A stretch of DNA of 64,000 bases from Echinococcus granulosus (taxonomy: Eukaryota > Platyhelminthes > Cestoda > Cyclophyllidea > Taeniidae): contig NW_020170518.1 in assembly GCF_000524195.1 (NCBI RefSeq), positions 72,209-136,208 on the forward strand, in the 5' to 3' direction. Below, one piece after another: positions 12,386 through 24,628 of this stretch (positions are counted from its first letter, which is position 1; each line of letters begins with the position of its first letter). The translations under genes were made by a program, and so were the position numbers. Below the pieces are notes generated by a model that was not told where the DNA came from, searched no databases, and was given only the letters and a program-made list of their open reading frames with translations.

Positions 12386-15300
12386 GGCATGCAAATGCGG
12401 GAGACAGCCGTGACGATGACGTTCCAAGGTCGCAGCGTGATGATTGGTGGGGTTGGTAGCATCGAGTATGTACCGCCGTCTCCTTTCTTGTCTCCTGATT
12501 GCTTTTCATGCCCATCCTCGGCCGCCCATCATGTCGAATATTTTTCCTTTTTAGGGGGAAAATTCTGGGCAAATTTCTCTCAATCAATCATTTTTTTGAA
12601 AATAATTGAAAGGTCTAAGCCGTCTATGCCTTCCCCACTGAGAGCACTAAGGTCTCCCAAAAACCACCGTGATCTATGGTTAAGATAATTAAAAGTTGAG
12701 GAGAGATGCTACCAGCAGAGAGCGACTCACTAAAAGTGGTGAGTACACACCCACATTTGGTAAACACACACTTGCACATACGGACCACGTGATGCGTGTG
12801 TGTTTGTGTCGGCAACGCCTTTTGTAAATGCACTTTGGACTTCAAGGCCACGACATTTGACCTCTAGGCTAGTCAATCACACACGCACATGTCCGTCCCA
12901 AAGTCATACCACGTGAGTCGAATAGACCAGTAACCTTTGGCCTTAAGCCAGAACATCAAAATTTCAGTGACCAAACCTGTTCCAATGTTCAAGTTATGCT
13001 GGCAGTCACATCGTCATGTCAGCACCTAGTAATTTTATTCTGGTACTAAATACAGAGGAATAGGGAAATTTCGCACTCGATTAGCTTGTGAAATGGCATC
13101 CTTGGGGGTTGTTTTACTGATCCATTGCCACTGTTTATATCAAGCGAGAGCAGAAACTGTCTTCCACCAATCCTGGTCCAAGCTCTGCGAACAACTCTAC
13201 GATATCGATTTATCAGCTGTGCGAGCTGTGACTACACCTGATGGGCTTGGTGAGCCACAGAAACCCAGTTCCTGGGGCGGAAGTGGATTGCATTTGTCGG
13301 CTGCGCGTCGTTCACTAAAAGGCCAACGATTTTGCCGCGTAGAAATTGCGCTCACTTGCCTAACAATTGCCTTCTCGAAGCCTACTTATTTTAAGCTGGA
13401 ATTGTACTCAACTTGGAATTCGTAAGGTCGCTAAGAATCGAAAATACCTCTTTTTTAACTGAGCAGATTAAGATTTTGTGCACGTGTTAAACATCAAATT
13501 GTTTATTTCTGCGTTTTTAGTTATCCTGAAGATGATTTTTATCTTTGTCACAACCTGTTTCATTGTCGTTTTTCTGGGAATTTGTCCCATTGTTTAATTT
13601 AATTCCGTTCTGTGTAATTATTTTAATAAAAGTCAGCCACGTTGGACGCGACCTTTATAAAAGCGGCGGGTGCGTTTAAGCATCCCTCCATCAGCTCGGC
13701 CCTCCTGACACCGTCTATCCACCTCACACTGCCTAAATCAGCAGTAGTAGCGGTCAATATGGTTTCTGTTCCGCGGATGTAGGACCTTAGCATTTTACAG
13801 CCACCAATACTTCGCTTTCGCCAAAGACTAACACATTTTTGAATGCGTTATGTGCAGAATTCTCCATTTATTTGAGTGAACCAAACATTTACCCCACCCA
13901 GCTTACTATTCCGTAAAGCGTAACAGATTGAAGAGTTTCTGGACTGTAAGGCTATGCGGAAAATTCAAATTCCGTAGCGCAACAATTGATTGCAGCCGTG
14001 CTAGTGATCCGAGGTGTTAGATGGATGGAAGTGCGATTTCGCCAACCATAAACAAAGCGCAGACACTGGTGCGAAATTTGCAAGTGTGCGACAGAGTCTG
14101 ACTACATATTCGTAAAAAAAAGAAACCTACTAAACGCGCACAAAAACAGGGTAGTGCACACGCTAGCAAGCGGAATTCGTGGTAGAGCTAATGTGAGAGA
14201 GATAATTAAAAGTTCACAACGCACTGGCTGCACACCATCATGGAGGCGGCCCACTGCTCCACTGAGAATGCAAAGACTGCCGCTTTTTTTTGTCAAGGGA
14301 AAAGTAGGGAGAATTGGCGGCGGCATGGTCTGCCTCCTGTTCAGTCGACTAATCAGGGAGCAGGCTCAAGGTCAACCTTGATAGTCCGTTTAGTTGTGCA
14401 TTTGTGGAAGCCGTCTGGTCGTAAATGGGTCAGATTAGGTCTCAGACGTCCTCATGCTACACGTACAACCAGACACGTGTTTCAGTGAAGTTGAAATAGA
14501 GTTGATTGAATAATGTTATCTACTCATTTTGAATGGCAAAAAAAACCAAATTTCATGGTTTGAAGGGATGAAAAACAACTTGAGATGTGTTATAATGTGA
14601 TATTCCTAATTGATCCTTTGATGGATTCCAGTTGGAGGCATCGATTCTCGGATTTTGGTTGATCAAACTTACATGTAGTTGATTCCTAACTTGGCTGAAC
14701 AGTTTCTTCTTTAATTAACCTAGCATCTCTCCCTCCTCCTTTGATAAAATAGATAACTGAACCCAAATGACGCTATCACAGTGAAATATTGTTTAGTCAA
14801 AGTAAAGCACTATCATTGTTATTTTTTGCTGTTATTATGCATTTTTAATATTATCGTCTGGTTTCATGCATATTTCGCGGGTTTATTGCATTCAATCATC
14901 CGAAGGGTTAAAATACACTTTTAAATTTCTTTTTTTTTGTTTCACCGGCACATTTGAAGTGGGCATCAAAGCGTCTACCACTAAGGGGTAAAAAGAATAC
15001 TCAAACGAGAAAGTAAGTGCTTGCCCATTGTATCATCGCTTATGCTTGTTCTACCATCACGTTTTGCTGTTAACATATCATGGCGATAATGAGGCCTGCC
15101 TCTGACGTCCCCTCGTCTGTGGTCAAAGGGACTGGTGACGATACTGATCACGATGGTAGTGGTTTGGGGGTGAGATCGGGGGGGGGGGGTGAAAGGCACT
15201 GCTCCAGTTTGGCAAGCGTATTCAGCTGTCGTCACTCTGAAGGAAGGCAGTACACACACGCAATTGCACCTAGCTGACAGCACTCGAAGAAGAAAAATAA

Positions 15301-16056
15301 TAAACACGCATACATGTGCACGCCTCTAGGTAACTTCGACCTGGCTTCCCTGCCTACCACGTAGGTGTTAGGAGGCTAACCATACCGATTAGGTGAGGCT
15401 AATAAGGTAGGTTATTTCATCACGATGAAAGACCAGCTTTCACGTATCAGCTTTAAAGCATTAACAAAGTTTCAGTTAAACAAACCCGAGATCAGGAACG
15501 CGCAAGCTTAAAATTTGGTCGGAAATCGAACCTTGTGTCGGGGCAATTTATAAAAATCTGAAAAAAGAGCAGTAACAGGAACATGGCCTCAATTACTCGG
15601 GTGAAATAAAACTGCTCTAAATCTGGTTTTCGGCCGGTTTTTGTATGATCATCCGTTTTAAATGCAAAAATGCTCCCTTACAGCTACGTCGTTGGAATGC
15701 TTAGGCGTTAAAAGAATACTGAACTCTGAGGCTGTTGCTGGCCCTGTCAAATGACTTCATGGAGCGCCGATTGTGTTGACATGTGAACACAGAATTGACA
15801 CAGCAGAATGTGATCTGTTTGAATTCAGTAGAGCCAATTAAAACAGGCTCAACGCTGACGGTAGCGATCTCCATCCCCCCGTTTACACGTCTAAGGGCTG
15901 TTCAAGTCCAGCCGAGACTCTTGAGCATTCCCATTTGCCATTGAAGACCGTGCTGCCATGGCGTCACTACAGACAGCGGTAAGTGTCATTTATGCTCTAC
16001 TGCTACTACCCTTGATAGCACGTTCACATGTCCAACCGTACCGTACCGAACCGAAC

Positions 16057-16114
16057 CGAACCGTGGATCTGTTTAATCCAGGCACCTCTAATTAAGGTGC
16101 CAGGCCACGGTTCG
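16057..16114. repeat. Nested inverted repeat (possible cruciform)
   Basis: An outer 10-bp perfect stem (16057-16066 with 16105-16114, CGAACCGTGG/CCACGGTTCG) encloses an inner 6-bp stem (16081-16086 with 16096-16101, GGCACC/GGTGCC). It follows a short run of ACCGT/ACCGA units at about 16036-16066. The function is unknown. Confidence 0.7.
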
Positions 16115-16630
16115 TGCTAGTAATTGGACGTACATCCGCCAACGCGTGTGGTAATGAACCAAATCTCCTCTGTAGGAAAGCTTGGGAAGCTCAACCACCC
16201 GACTGAGACCGCAAGTACACATCGCCTGAGCGATGGTAGATGGGCCGCTAAGCTGCTCAGGTAATCAGCTTTACGACCACCCAACTTTGAGACACATTTG
16301 ATTGAACGATGAAAGGTGACAGGTCAGACACCGGTTAGTGTCGACAGCTCTTGTGAACTCTTAGCGAGGGCGCGGAATGCTCACTGCTGGACTACTGGTG
16401 GATGTACATTCTGTCATAAATTATGCAAGAATCAAAATTTCACCGTGAATACAGATTTACAACTTTGAAATTGTGTCAAGACAGACAGCCTGTCCCAGCT
16501 TGGAGCATCTTCTCAGGAATTCACTTGATGTTTGGAGCTAACACTACTTTTATTCCTGGCTCTCATGGAGTTTCTTCCAGATTCGTACGCCTTGTGGTGT
16601 CTAGAGCACCGGTTACGCAGACTTTTCCAG

Positions 16631-16756
16631 TCCTCCGCGAATTGGCCTTGACAGTGTTGTCGCGAGACCCTCTTCCTACCACACTTTGTTTACTGATGTC
16701 CCAGTTCCCCCCGTGCCATACCGCATTGTTCTCGAGTACTGCATCGGATGCTACAG
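16631..16756 (+). CDS. Possible single exon of a SelW/MIEN1-like thioredoxin-fold protein
   Basis: A pyrimidine-rich acceptor (TTTTCCAG) precedes 16631 and a good donor (AG|GTAAGG) follows 16756. The frame between them reads through a Pro/Val-rich stretch into YRIVLEYCIGCYR. That resembles the start of the Rdx family (SelW, SelT, MIEN1), where a beta strand leads into a CxxC or CxxU redox motif; in MIEN1 the equivalent is RIVVEYC followed two residues later by Cys. The expected next exon with a GAFEI-type strand and a GGFP-type loop was not found downstream, and no start exon was identified. It may be an isolated or chance open frame. Confidence 0.22.
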
Positions 16757-19700
16757 GTAAGGGGGGGGGGGAGGGGAGGGAATGGGATAATGTTAGCTAT
16801 ACACTGAGTCACGTGACCCCACTTCCAGTCTTGTTGATTGCGCATCCATTGGTCAGTCTTCGACGTGGTGGAAGTGTGGATGGGTCAATGGTTTACCTCA
16901 ATGCAGTTCAGCGGGCGTGCCTGCGTGGATATCCTTTGATCAGTAGTGAAGATAGTGATGGGTACCGCAGGATTTATGCACCAAAATGTCCCTCTAATGC
17001 ATATGCGTGCACACGCGCCCACGCAAACACTCTACGAACGCAAAATGTTCGGAGGCATTTTGTTCCAGAGAAGGTGTACCGAGGAAGCCAAACAATGCAC
17101 CTAAGTGTACTTGGGCCTTCGAAAAGGTGGTAATGGCAGTTGTAATGGTAACTCGGATTTGCATCTGAGGCAAACCAATCACGACTTTCAGTGGCCGAAA
17201 AAAATCGATAAAAGCGGAGGTCAGGCCGATTATTCCGGCAATGAGAAGTACATAACTCGAGTTAGCTGACCTGAGGAAGGGACCATCGAGAGAAAGATCA
17301 AAGGAATTGCCGATAAATCGACCTAGCTACTTTCATTAAAATGCCTTATGGAATTTTACTTTGATATGCGATATATTCCAGGCATTTCTTATGCGAGATT
17401 TAGAATCACCAGGCGGCTAAGGGTCGGTGGCACCGAAATCACTAGCTTTGTACATTCCGTTTCAAGTGAACGACAGATAATCAGATAAAAAATGAGGAGA
17501 ACAAAACGAAATTGCAATGACAACCGAGGGATATGCCTCTCGTTGCTTCCTGTTCTGATTGGTGGATCAGTGGCCAATAAGATTGCGCTCAAGCGGGATT
17601 GACAAGCGCTCTCCCAACTCGATCTTTATCTTAGCAATTTTAGCATTATATTTGGCATATTTTACATCTCCAGCCATGGGGGTGATTTAGTAGCTTCAGT
17701 GACCACCTTGTGCCAACATGGTTAAACGCACGGTGGCACACCATTATTTTGGCCTCTCTCCCGGAAGGCAGATACACTCACACACGCACAACGAACTCTC
17801 ACGTGATAAATTAAAAACTGCCGGCCAGCAGACACAGACCCCACTATCACCCCCTCTGTCATGGACACTTGCCTATAACTCAATGTTTCCGCTTAAATCG
17901 ACCACGAGTGTGTGCGCGTGCTGGCCGGTGGAAAAAAAAGATGGCTAGGTGCATCATGCGTCCCCAGAAGACGGTCTCTTGTCCGCATCAGCCAACAATT
18001 CTGCACACACACACAGACACCAACCTGAAGACGACCTAAAAAACACATGGGAAATAAACGTTCGCTTCAACACCTAGAAATCACCTATTCTGGAAAGGGA
18101 GTCATTTCCATCTACAAATGTTTTGAAGTCCATCCTTCTGTCAAATTCATGCTTCACAATACATGATCTTTTGGATTAAAAGGGGACCATCGTGTTTACT
18201 ATATCTTAGCCAAGTAGAAGCACTTCCTTCCGTCCCCCTTAAACAATAGCCACTGTCTGAGTGCTCCACATGGCATCACGTGACATCACCTCAGCCAGTT
18301 GATTGGGTGTAGGTGCATGCGGACGCGTAAGGTGTATGGGGGAGTAACCATGCTTCAACTGGCCCCGTTATCATCCAGGCGGTGTTTACCATCCAGACTT
18401 TGGAGATGGGCGGAATATGTGTCAGGGCTTCCCTAAGCGCCTTACTGGACTGCCTGCTGTCTCCCACTTTATCGTCCCGCTTTGATTAAACAAACGGGTG
18501 GAAAGGTGAAAGCTGAAGTCATTTGAAAAATAGCGTCTTTTAGCCCTAATTACGCGCGCTAAAAGACATGGAAATCATGGCGGTGACCGGCCTCGGTGCC
18601 ATGCCCACCCTGACTGTGGTCTGTAATCGGCTGTTAAAAATTGATACAAGTCCCTCGACCTCGGTCCCACCGACGGGAAGCGGCCACCGAACTACAGGCA
18701 CTATTTACAGCTTTCGGTGAGCGGCCCAGCTTATGGACGGCACGTGAATGCACGCGGTCATAGCAACGTCAGGTGATTAATGTGGAGAGTAGTGGGGAGG
18801 CTAACAAAGCACCCACCTAAACCACTTAAGCATCCCTTTCTTCAAGTTGTGGCTGGGCTGCCAACTGCATTCCCCAGTGCTTGGAAAGGCGGTCGTGGGC
18901 GAATGAAAGTAGACTAACTGGCCTGGCGGTGGAGGGGTGGGGAAAGAGGGCTGCAGACGGGGCCAATAGAACTGCACCCTGGAGGGCTATTTTTAACCGG
19001 GAAATTATGGACGTCCCAGTCCACTTAATGATAATTGTGGCGCTAGCTAGCAGCCGTCTGCTACTGCAGCCCTGCCTGACGCATAAAAGTGTACAGGTCT
19101 GGAAGAAGACAAGCCCCTACCCAGCCCCCATTTTATGGGCGGTTTTTGGGCATCAGACAGCTTTAGAAAGCCACCCTGTTACTGAAATTAGGGTGGAAAG
19201 GAATCGTGGAGGGTGTGAAATGATCCACTGAAACCCAAAATCATTATCTTGGGGCCTTTCAACAAGGTTTTCATTCCTGCACTTATTGGGAATTCCATGT
19301 TTAGTGGGGTCCACCCGCCAAACAGAATGGTTGTCAATTCTGGCCCCAATTCGAGAGACGATCAAGCGCTGGAGCGATGTATCAATCACCTTTTTGATGG
19401 GTGTGATTCATCCTCCACCAATTGATGGGATAATGAGGGGAATGCAATGTCCCAGTGGCACAGGTGAATCACAGCGGTGGGGGAGTTCTTTCCTCCACCA
19501 AAACTTTAGCGCCTGTCTTGTACCTTTTCCGCGAGGCATCATAACAACAGCACGAGTGTGCTGGCTACCTAGCTGACGAGCGTGACGTCATGTTCCTTCC
19601 ACCGGCGATATCTGTGTGTCCAGAATTCATGCTGGGCTGCGTCAATCCTGCCTTGCCTCCCCACCTTCACAACACCATGTGTGTGCCGTTGACATACTGC

Positions 19701-20214
19701 CGAGTCTGTGTTATTTACCTCCCGGCTTCACTTTCTGCCTCCCTAGTGTAAGCGGCTGCTTAAGGCGCTATTCGAAAAGGAACGTGAAGCCAGGAAGGGC
19801 AATGTCCCCCAACCGCTAAGATCTTTTCTTGCGTCTGTCGAAACTAGGAATGAACCCACTTGATGCTTACGAAACAGCATTTAGCTCACTAATAGGATCG
19901 TTTAGGCTATGGGTTGAAAAGCAACATTGCTGATGCAAAGTACCTCACGTTGAACCTGAGAAATAGGCAACGGACTCTACCAGTGTTAAATTAAATGGAT
20001 TAGAAATCGCCCTTTGCGTCGTGTTTAGTTGAAAAACTTGTTGGATCCTCCAAGGAATCAGGGTAGGCTTTAAGAAATGGTCTATCTTATAAAAGGAGAA
20101 TCGGAATGGCTAAAAAATTTCAGAATTTCCACCAGAATAGAATACACACACCTTTTTGAGAAGGAGTCATTTGTCACGTGGGAAGCCTAAAGCAAAACCA
20201 TGTAATACCATCCG

Positions 20215-20280
20215 CCCGTCCGTCCGTCCGTCCATCCATCCATCCATCCATCCATCCATCCATCCATTCATCCATTCATC
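20215..20280. repeat. CCGT/CCAT tetranucleotide array
   Basis: About four CCGT units run into about a dozen CCAT units, with TCAT variants at the 3' end. It is a simple satellite in non-coding DNA. Confidence 0.9.
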
Positions 20281-22263
20281 CCAAACTGCCTAGGAAGAGT
20301 TATGCTTTGATAACCTCCATTAACGAAATTCGATTCCTTGAATTTGGTTGGGAATTTTATCTGACGCCTTCTGCCAAGTGAGTTTTGAAAAATTTTTTGT
20401 TTCGCATTATGTTTTGTGAGTTTTAAATGGCATTTTTTGCGATGACACGACATTTTGCTCGTATATTAGATCGATCTGTCAGAATGCAACTATTCCACCA
20501 TCAACTTCTCCTAAATTTTCGCCCCATCAATCGTTTGAGCCTCCCATTGAGTAAACTTTAATTAGGAAACGAAAGATAATGCTCTCAGATCCAAAATTAC
20601 TCTCAGCTATGATGTGTGGCGTCTATTTGCCCATGTTCATCACCGAGCGCATTAAGTGCGACCACAGTACACAATAAGGGTAACCTGATAGGAACACGCC
20701 AGTAGGATCCAAAATTCACTTAGGACAGTGCTAGTCAAATGACGTCAAAATGGTGCATTTTACGACACAATCATGTTTGTGTGAACTAAGAAGTGTCAAT
20801 CATGAATCATACATATGCATGCATGCTGTCGTTCGCTTCACATGCTCATCATGGTAAGCAAATAACCAGCTTCAAAGCACTGCATGGAGTACTTGGTGGA
20901 GGTGCGGGTATTTTTTTGAGAATCTCCCAAAGTTGGCTTGTTCATTTGTTTGTTTAAATAGATAACTGCCTGAGTGAGTTCGACGGTTGCCGGAGTATTT
21001 ACTGCCATTTTGGCAGGATTGTCAGTCCTACAAAGCCCCTTGGTTATAAGGCCCTCACAGTGGCATAACTTATTACGACTTTGAAGGAGAATTGGGGGTG
21101 CATATATCATTTATAAAATACAATAATTTTAATTTGATTTTGAGTCCTTATTATTTTAAGGCACGTCATGGCTGAACGCATTAATCGAGTTAAGTTAATG
21201 AAGGAATATTTAAATGTTAACGATGAGCAGATACTTAAGTGCCAATTCACGTATACAGAAGTAACCGTCAAACTAGCCACTCTTCCCCCCGATGAGACTA
21301 TCCGGAGATGTTCTTCACACTTGTAACATTCTGAATATGGCTAAGAGGGTCCACAAACATAGGGTAAATATTTTAAGGAAAAAGTAAGGTGTAATCCCCG
21401 AAAAATTTGATGCGAGTATTGAGCTGATTATTCATAGTGGTTAATGGAGTAAATTAGAAGACAAATGCGCTAATGAAACAAAACGGTATCTACCTCCCGC
21501 GATAAATCCTGCTACCTTATACAAAAGTACCACCCAGCAGAGTAACGTGTCTCATACATATCAGGAAGTACCGGCAATTGGATTGAAAAGTGCATAGTCA
21601 TTGAACTTCAATTGATGGAAGTGTTTACTGAAATAGAGTCCTTCAAATACTCACCAAAGCATAATTTAGGACTATAAATTCATGGTTATGCCAAACGTGA
21701 AATCCTCAAGACGACAGCAAAAAAAACCAGCTATGTGCGGTTTACTTTAATGAGCATGGTCTATCAAATTCTTTTCAAAATCACAACAAGTCTTACATAA
21801 TAGCACAAGCAGATAAAATGCCGCCATTGCAGACATTAGATAGGATAAAAGTAAATCTTGCAGGAAAAAAGATTTCTATAAAAATTTATTTTTACAAAAA
21901 CGCAATACCTTGTAGTTTGCACTTAGATAAACAGGTTTTGCAACTCTGCAACATTAGGTTGTTTTAGTGTTTCATGGTAAAGCCGCCTTATCTGAGGGTC
22001 TGGGTGCGTGTTCTCGTGTTTAGTACTATTGGTTGTGTTCACCGCCTTTACTGTCATCCTACGCGGTGTTATCGCCACTCATTTTTACTTTTGAGAGTCT
22101 AGAGTGCTGCGAATAGAAACAAGGGCCACTCATGAGTTATTGTACTTTGACGTTTTTACCCAAATCTACCTGTCCCCACAATATTCTCTTACTAGAATCA
22201 TTGCTTTTTCCTTCCTCACATCAAATGTTTTTTTGAATACCGCTTATGTGTATTTAGATCTCC

Positions 22264-22973
22264 ATGAGTTCTACACTGCGATTCTTGCTGTCTCCCCCCA
22301 AAAGGTGTATTTTCACTTCTGCTCATTTACTCAAAAAAGAAAGTGAGTGTTTCTTAGTACATAACTTACCTCCGCTTTTATGCAATATATTCTACTCGTA
22401 ATTTTTTTAATTTTAGTCAAACGGACGGAAGAAGGCAATATCACAACCGTAGGTTGCGTTTGTGAAGCGTTTTCATCAGAATTCATTTTTTTTAGTATGA
22501 GGGCGTCCGTTGCAAATCGGAACGCTCGGCCCACCTCCTTGATATGACCGGCCTTGGTGACCCACGAATAACCGACCCTATCATTCGATTGGGCCTCAAG
22601 CTGCGTCACACTGACGTGCTTATCTTGAGCCAATTCCTACGCCCCGATGGAACCATTCTGCCTCGCGAAGTTTCTGGTTTGACCAAGAGCTCGCAGCTTT
22701 ATGTTGAAATGCTCATCGAACGCGCTCAGAATGCAGGTGTGTGTGAAGTGGATAAATCACTTGCTACTTAAACGAAACGAGTAGATTTTTTGCGCATCGT
22801 CATCTGTCACATCCGCTTACCCATCAGGTCTCCTCCCGATATCAATCGATGCCAATGGGAAGCACGCGTACAAGGACAGAGGACCACATATCAAGAACGT
22901 TTACTATGACAGTGACATAATTGGTCTGCCAAAGTTCTCCAAACTCATCCCTAGGTACAAGCCGCCCGCGTAA
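22264..22973 (+). CDS. MRPS18A: Mitochondrial ribosomal protein mL66 (MRPS18A)
   Basis: Four exons: 22264-22342, 22417-22448, 22496-22736 and 22828-22973 (TAA). Phases close to 165 aa. The product is a structural protein of the mitochondrial large ribosomal subunit. The N-terminus is basic with no acidic residue for 24 residues (MSSTLRFLLSPPKRCIF), typical of a mitochondrial targeting peptide. The following EIKRTEEGNITTYEGV aligns with the EGKTTIIEG segment of animal MRPS18A, and VLILSQFLRPDGTILPREVSGL with its [20 protein letters not shown] core, then RAQNAGLLP. Where mammalian proteins have the zinc-site CPICR, this one reads DPIIR, so those two cysteines are absent. Introns are 47-91 nt. 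The small exon 2 (32 nt) is the least certain part. The C-terminus is shorter than in mammals (196 aa). Confidence 0.88.
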
Positions 22974-23013
22974 AACAACCCTTCCTCCCTCGTTCTCGTA
23001 ACTTTTGTATATG

Positions 23014-23019
23014 AATAAA
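23014..23019 (+). promoter_or_regulatory. Polyadenylation signal of mL66
   Basis: A canonical AATAAA lies 41 nt after the stop codon, implying a very short 3' UTR. Confidence 0.7.
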
Positions 23020-23388
23020 TGGGACATAATTTGCTGCTTTACTTTTAATTCATCTTTTGTTCCTACTTTCTCAGTCTGCTTTATGGTTCAGTTTGGCCAA
23101 ATACAGTTGCCCTATATGTTTATCGTTCTTCTAAGTGAGGGATGAGGTATGCCGAGGTATTTATTGCCTTCGGTGAAGCAAATGAATGGAGCTGTTGCCC
23201 TGTCACATTTGCTTTATTTCCATCTCGTCCATATGGCATGCTTGTAACAATGTTCCAACATGATGTGGAGCGATGCAGTGTTGGAGTAAAGGTACAACTT
23301 CGTGCTGTTTACATTCGGACTACGAGTGATTAACGGTGGGTAAACTGGGTGCGCCTACTTCTTATGCTCTTGGTGCTCACTTTCGTGT

Positions 23389-23421
23389 CAATCAGCTGAC
23401 ACGAGTCAAGTCAGCTGATTG
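23389..23421. repeat. 12-13-bp perfect inverted repeat beside a 3' splice site
   Basis: CAATCAGCTGAC at 23389-23400 and its reverse complement at 23410-23421 surround a 9-nt loop; one further base pair extends the stem. The candidate acceptor CAG of the next exon (23429) follows 7 nt later, so an RNA hairpin would sit in its branch/pyrimidine region. Confidence 0.8.
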
Positions 23422-23428
23422 ATTGCAG

Positions 23429-24628
23429 ACAAATTGATTCAAACTGCTTCTTTCTTCATTCGAAATATCGATATTTCCCTCGCTCAGTCTTCAGTCAACG
23501 GGGCCACCTTGACGAAGGATGTCTCAGGTAAGGTCTCTGGCAAGGGGTTTGAGCTTTTGGGGGCATTTTTAAACACATTTTCACCCATAATTACAAGAAA
23601 CGTCAAATTTGGCTGCTTTTAAGATTGATGACAAACCCGGGAGTGCCGCACAGACCTCAGATCCTGCGTCTTCTCCAAATAATCCTCTTCAAGGTTTAAG
23701 CGCAGAAAAGCGTCAACTTTTGACCAATTTACTGCTTCTTCTGACTGCTCACCATCGTCAGCAGAAACTGGCAAGCCAGCAAATCGAAAAAGCCTCAAGC
23801 AGTCAACAGTAAGTGCTCTATTGACTGAGTGTTCTAAGGCTTGCTTCCAGATACCCACCAATTAAGCCCGAGTTCGATTGTCGGCCCTTCAAGGGTCCAA
23901 AAACACCGCCCACTCCAACCCAACCGCCATTACCACCTTCGCCACCATCATCACCACTACCTCGACAGGAATATGCATCCCACCCACCTTCCAGATTCCG
24001 AAGACCCCTGGATCAAGGTCGCCAATTCAATCGACCATTTGCATCCCCTCCAAGACAGCGTAGTTTTCGAGAACCACTGGAATCGAGGCGCAGATCACTG
24101 AGACCTCAAATTAGACGGGAATTCTCGAATGATCCTGCGGTGTCTCGACTCCGAATGCGGTCGGTGGTGAACGTGGTTGTTGACAGGCGTGGTGAACCGC
24201 AACGTCAGCGGTCGTCCTCATCAGCCAGATCTTCGTGTAGCTGTGTAGATTGTGAAGAGAGGAAGAAACGGCGAGAGAGAGAAGACGAAGAGGAGGGCTG
24301 TTGTGCTCGAACGCGACCCTACCAAGGAAAAGTAAAACAAAGAGATCCTGTTGTTGTTGAAGGACATGTGGAGGAGGTAGACTCGTGGCAGCTGGGGCGT
24401 AAGAGAAGAAGAGAGTGGATACCGCAAGAGAATTATCGGCGGCAGCTGCCATGGCATCGAAGACGCCAGAGCGGTGTGACATATCAAGCCTGGGACTTTG
24501 GAAGGCGCGGAAGATTTGTGGATGGCTGGACGGCTGGAAGGCGTGGCAGGCAGGATGCATGGGTTAGGGAGAGGGAGCGGGATTGGGGGAGGAGGTATGG
24601 AGCAGTTTGGAGAGGTGATTTTTACTAA
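23429..24628 (+). CDS. Arg/Ser/Pro-rich protein of unknown function (5'-partial)
   Basis: Three exons connect in phase: 23429-23527, 23598-23808 and 23851-24628 (TAA), giving about 362 codons; the start exon was not identified, since the first exon here needs one base from upstream. The middle exon encodes a Leu-rich helix-like segment (LSAEKRQLLTNLLLLLTAHH). The last exon starts with a Pro-rich linker, then a long Arg-rich region with RS, RE and RRR runs, one small Cys cluster (SCSCVDCEER) and a WGRR/GRRGR-rich tail. Such composition is common in RNA-binding or splicing-associated nuclear proteins, but I recognise no domain and do not assign a function. The same strand as mL66, 456 nt downstream of its stop; a hairpin precedes the first acceptor. 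Confidence 0.55.

Larger units (their letters stand above)
12386..22263. other. Long region without a confident gene
   Basis: About 9.9 kb with no gene I can support apart from one weak exon candidate at 16631-16756. It contains a 12-G run at 15178-15189, a nested inverted repeat at 16057-16114, a G-rich stretch near 16760, and a CCGT/CCAT tetranucleotide array at about 20215-20280. It should also hold the missing upstream exons of the minus-strand nuclear receptor if those lie nearby; I looked for the receptor Cys-rich zinc-finger pattern by eye and did not find it. Confidence 0.5.

Noticed and set aside
13093..13425. 110-codon plus-strand open frame beginning MASLGVV
   Set aside because: No recognisable domain, no clear splice donor in frame and no partner exon.
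15510..15560. GGTTCGATTT on the minus strand, considered as a tRNA T-arm
   Set aside because: No matching A box, anticodon stem or acceptor stem could be folded around it.
16423..17133. 236-codon plus-strand open frame
   Set aside because: Composition is not protein-like and it runs through a G-run and CA-rich satellite-like sequence. A shorter exon in another frame (16631-16756) is more plausible within it.
20215..20280. Regular repeat considered as a CRISPR array
   Set aside because: Four-base tandem units without spacers; a simple satellite in a eukaryotic genome.
20838..21110. Minus-strand open frame with several cysteines, considered as a receptor zinc finger
   Set aside because: Cys spacing does not match the C4 nuclear-receptor finger and no P-box-like motif is present.
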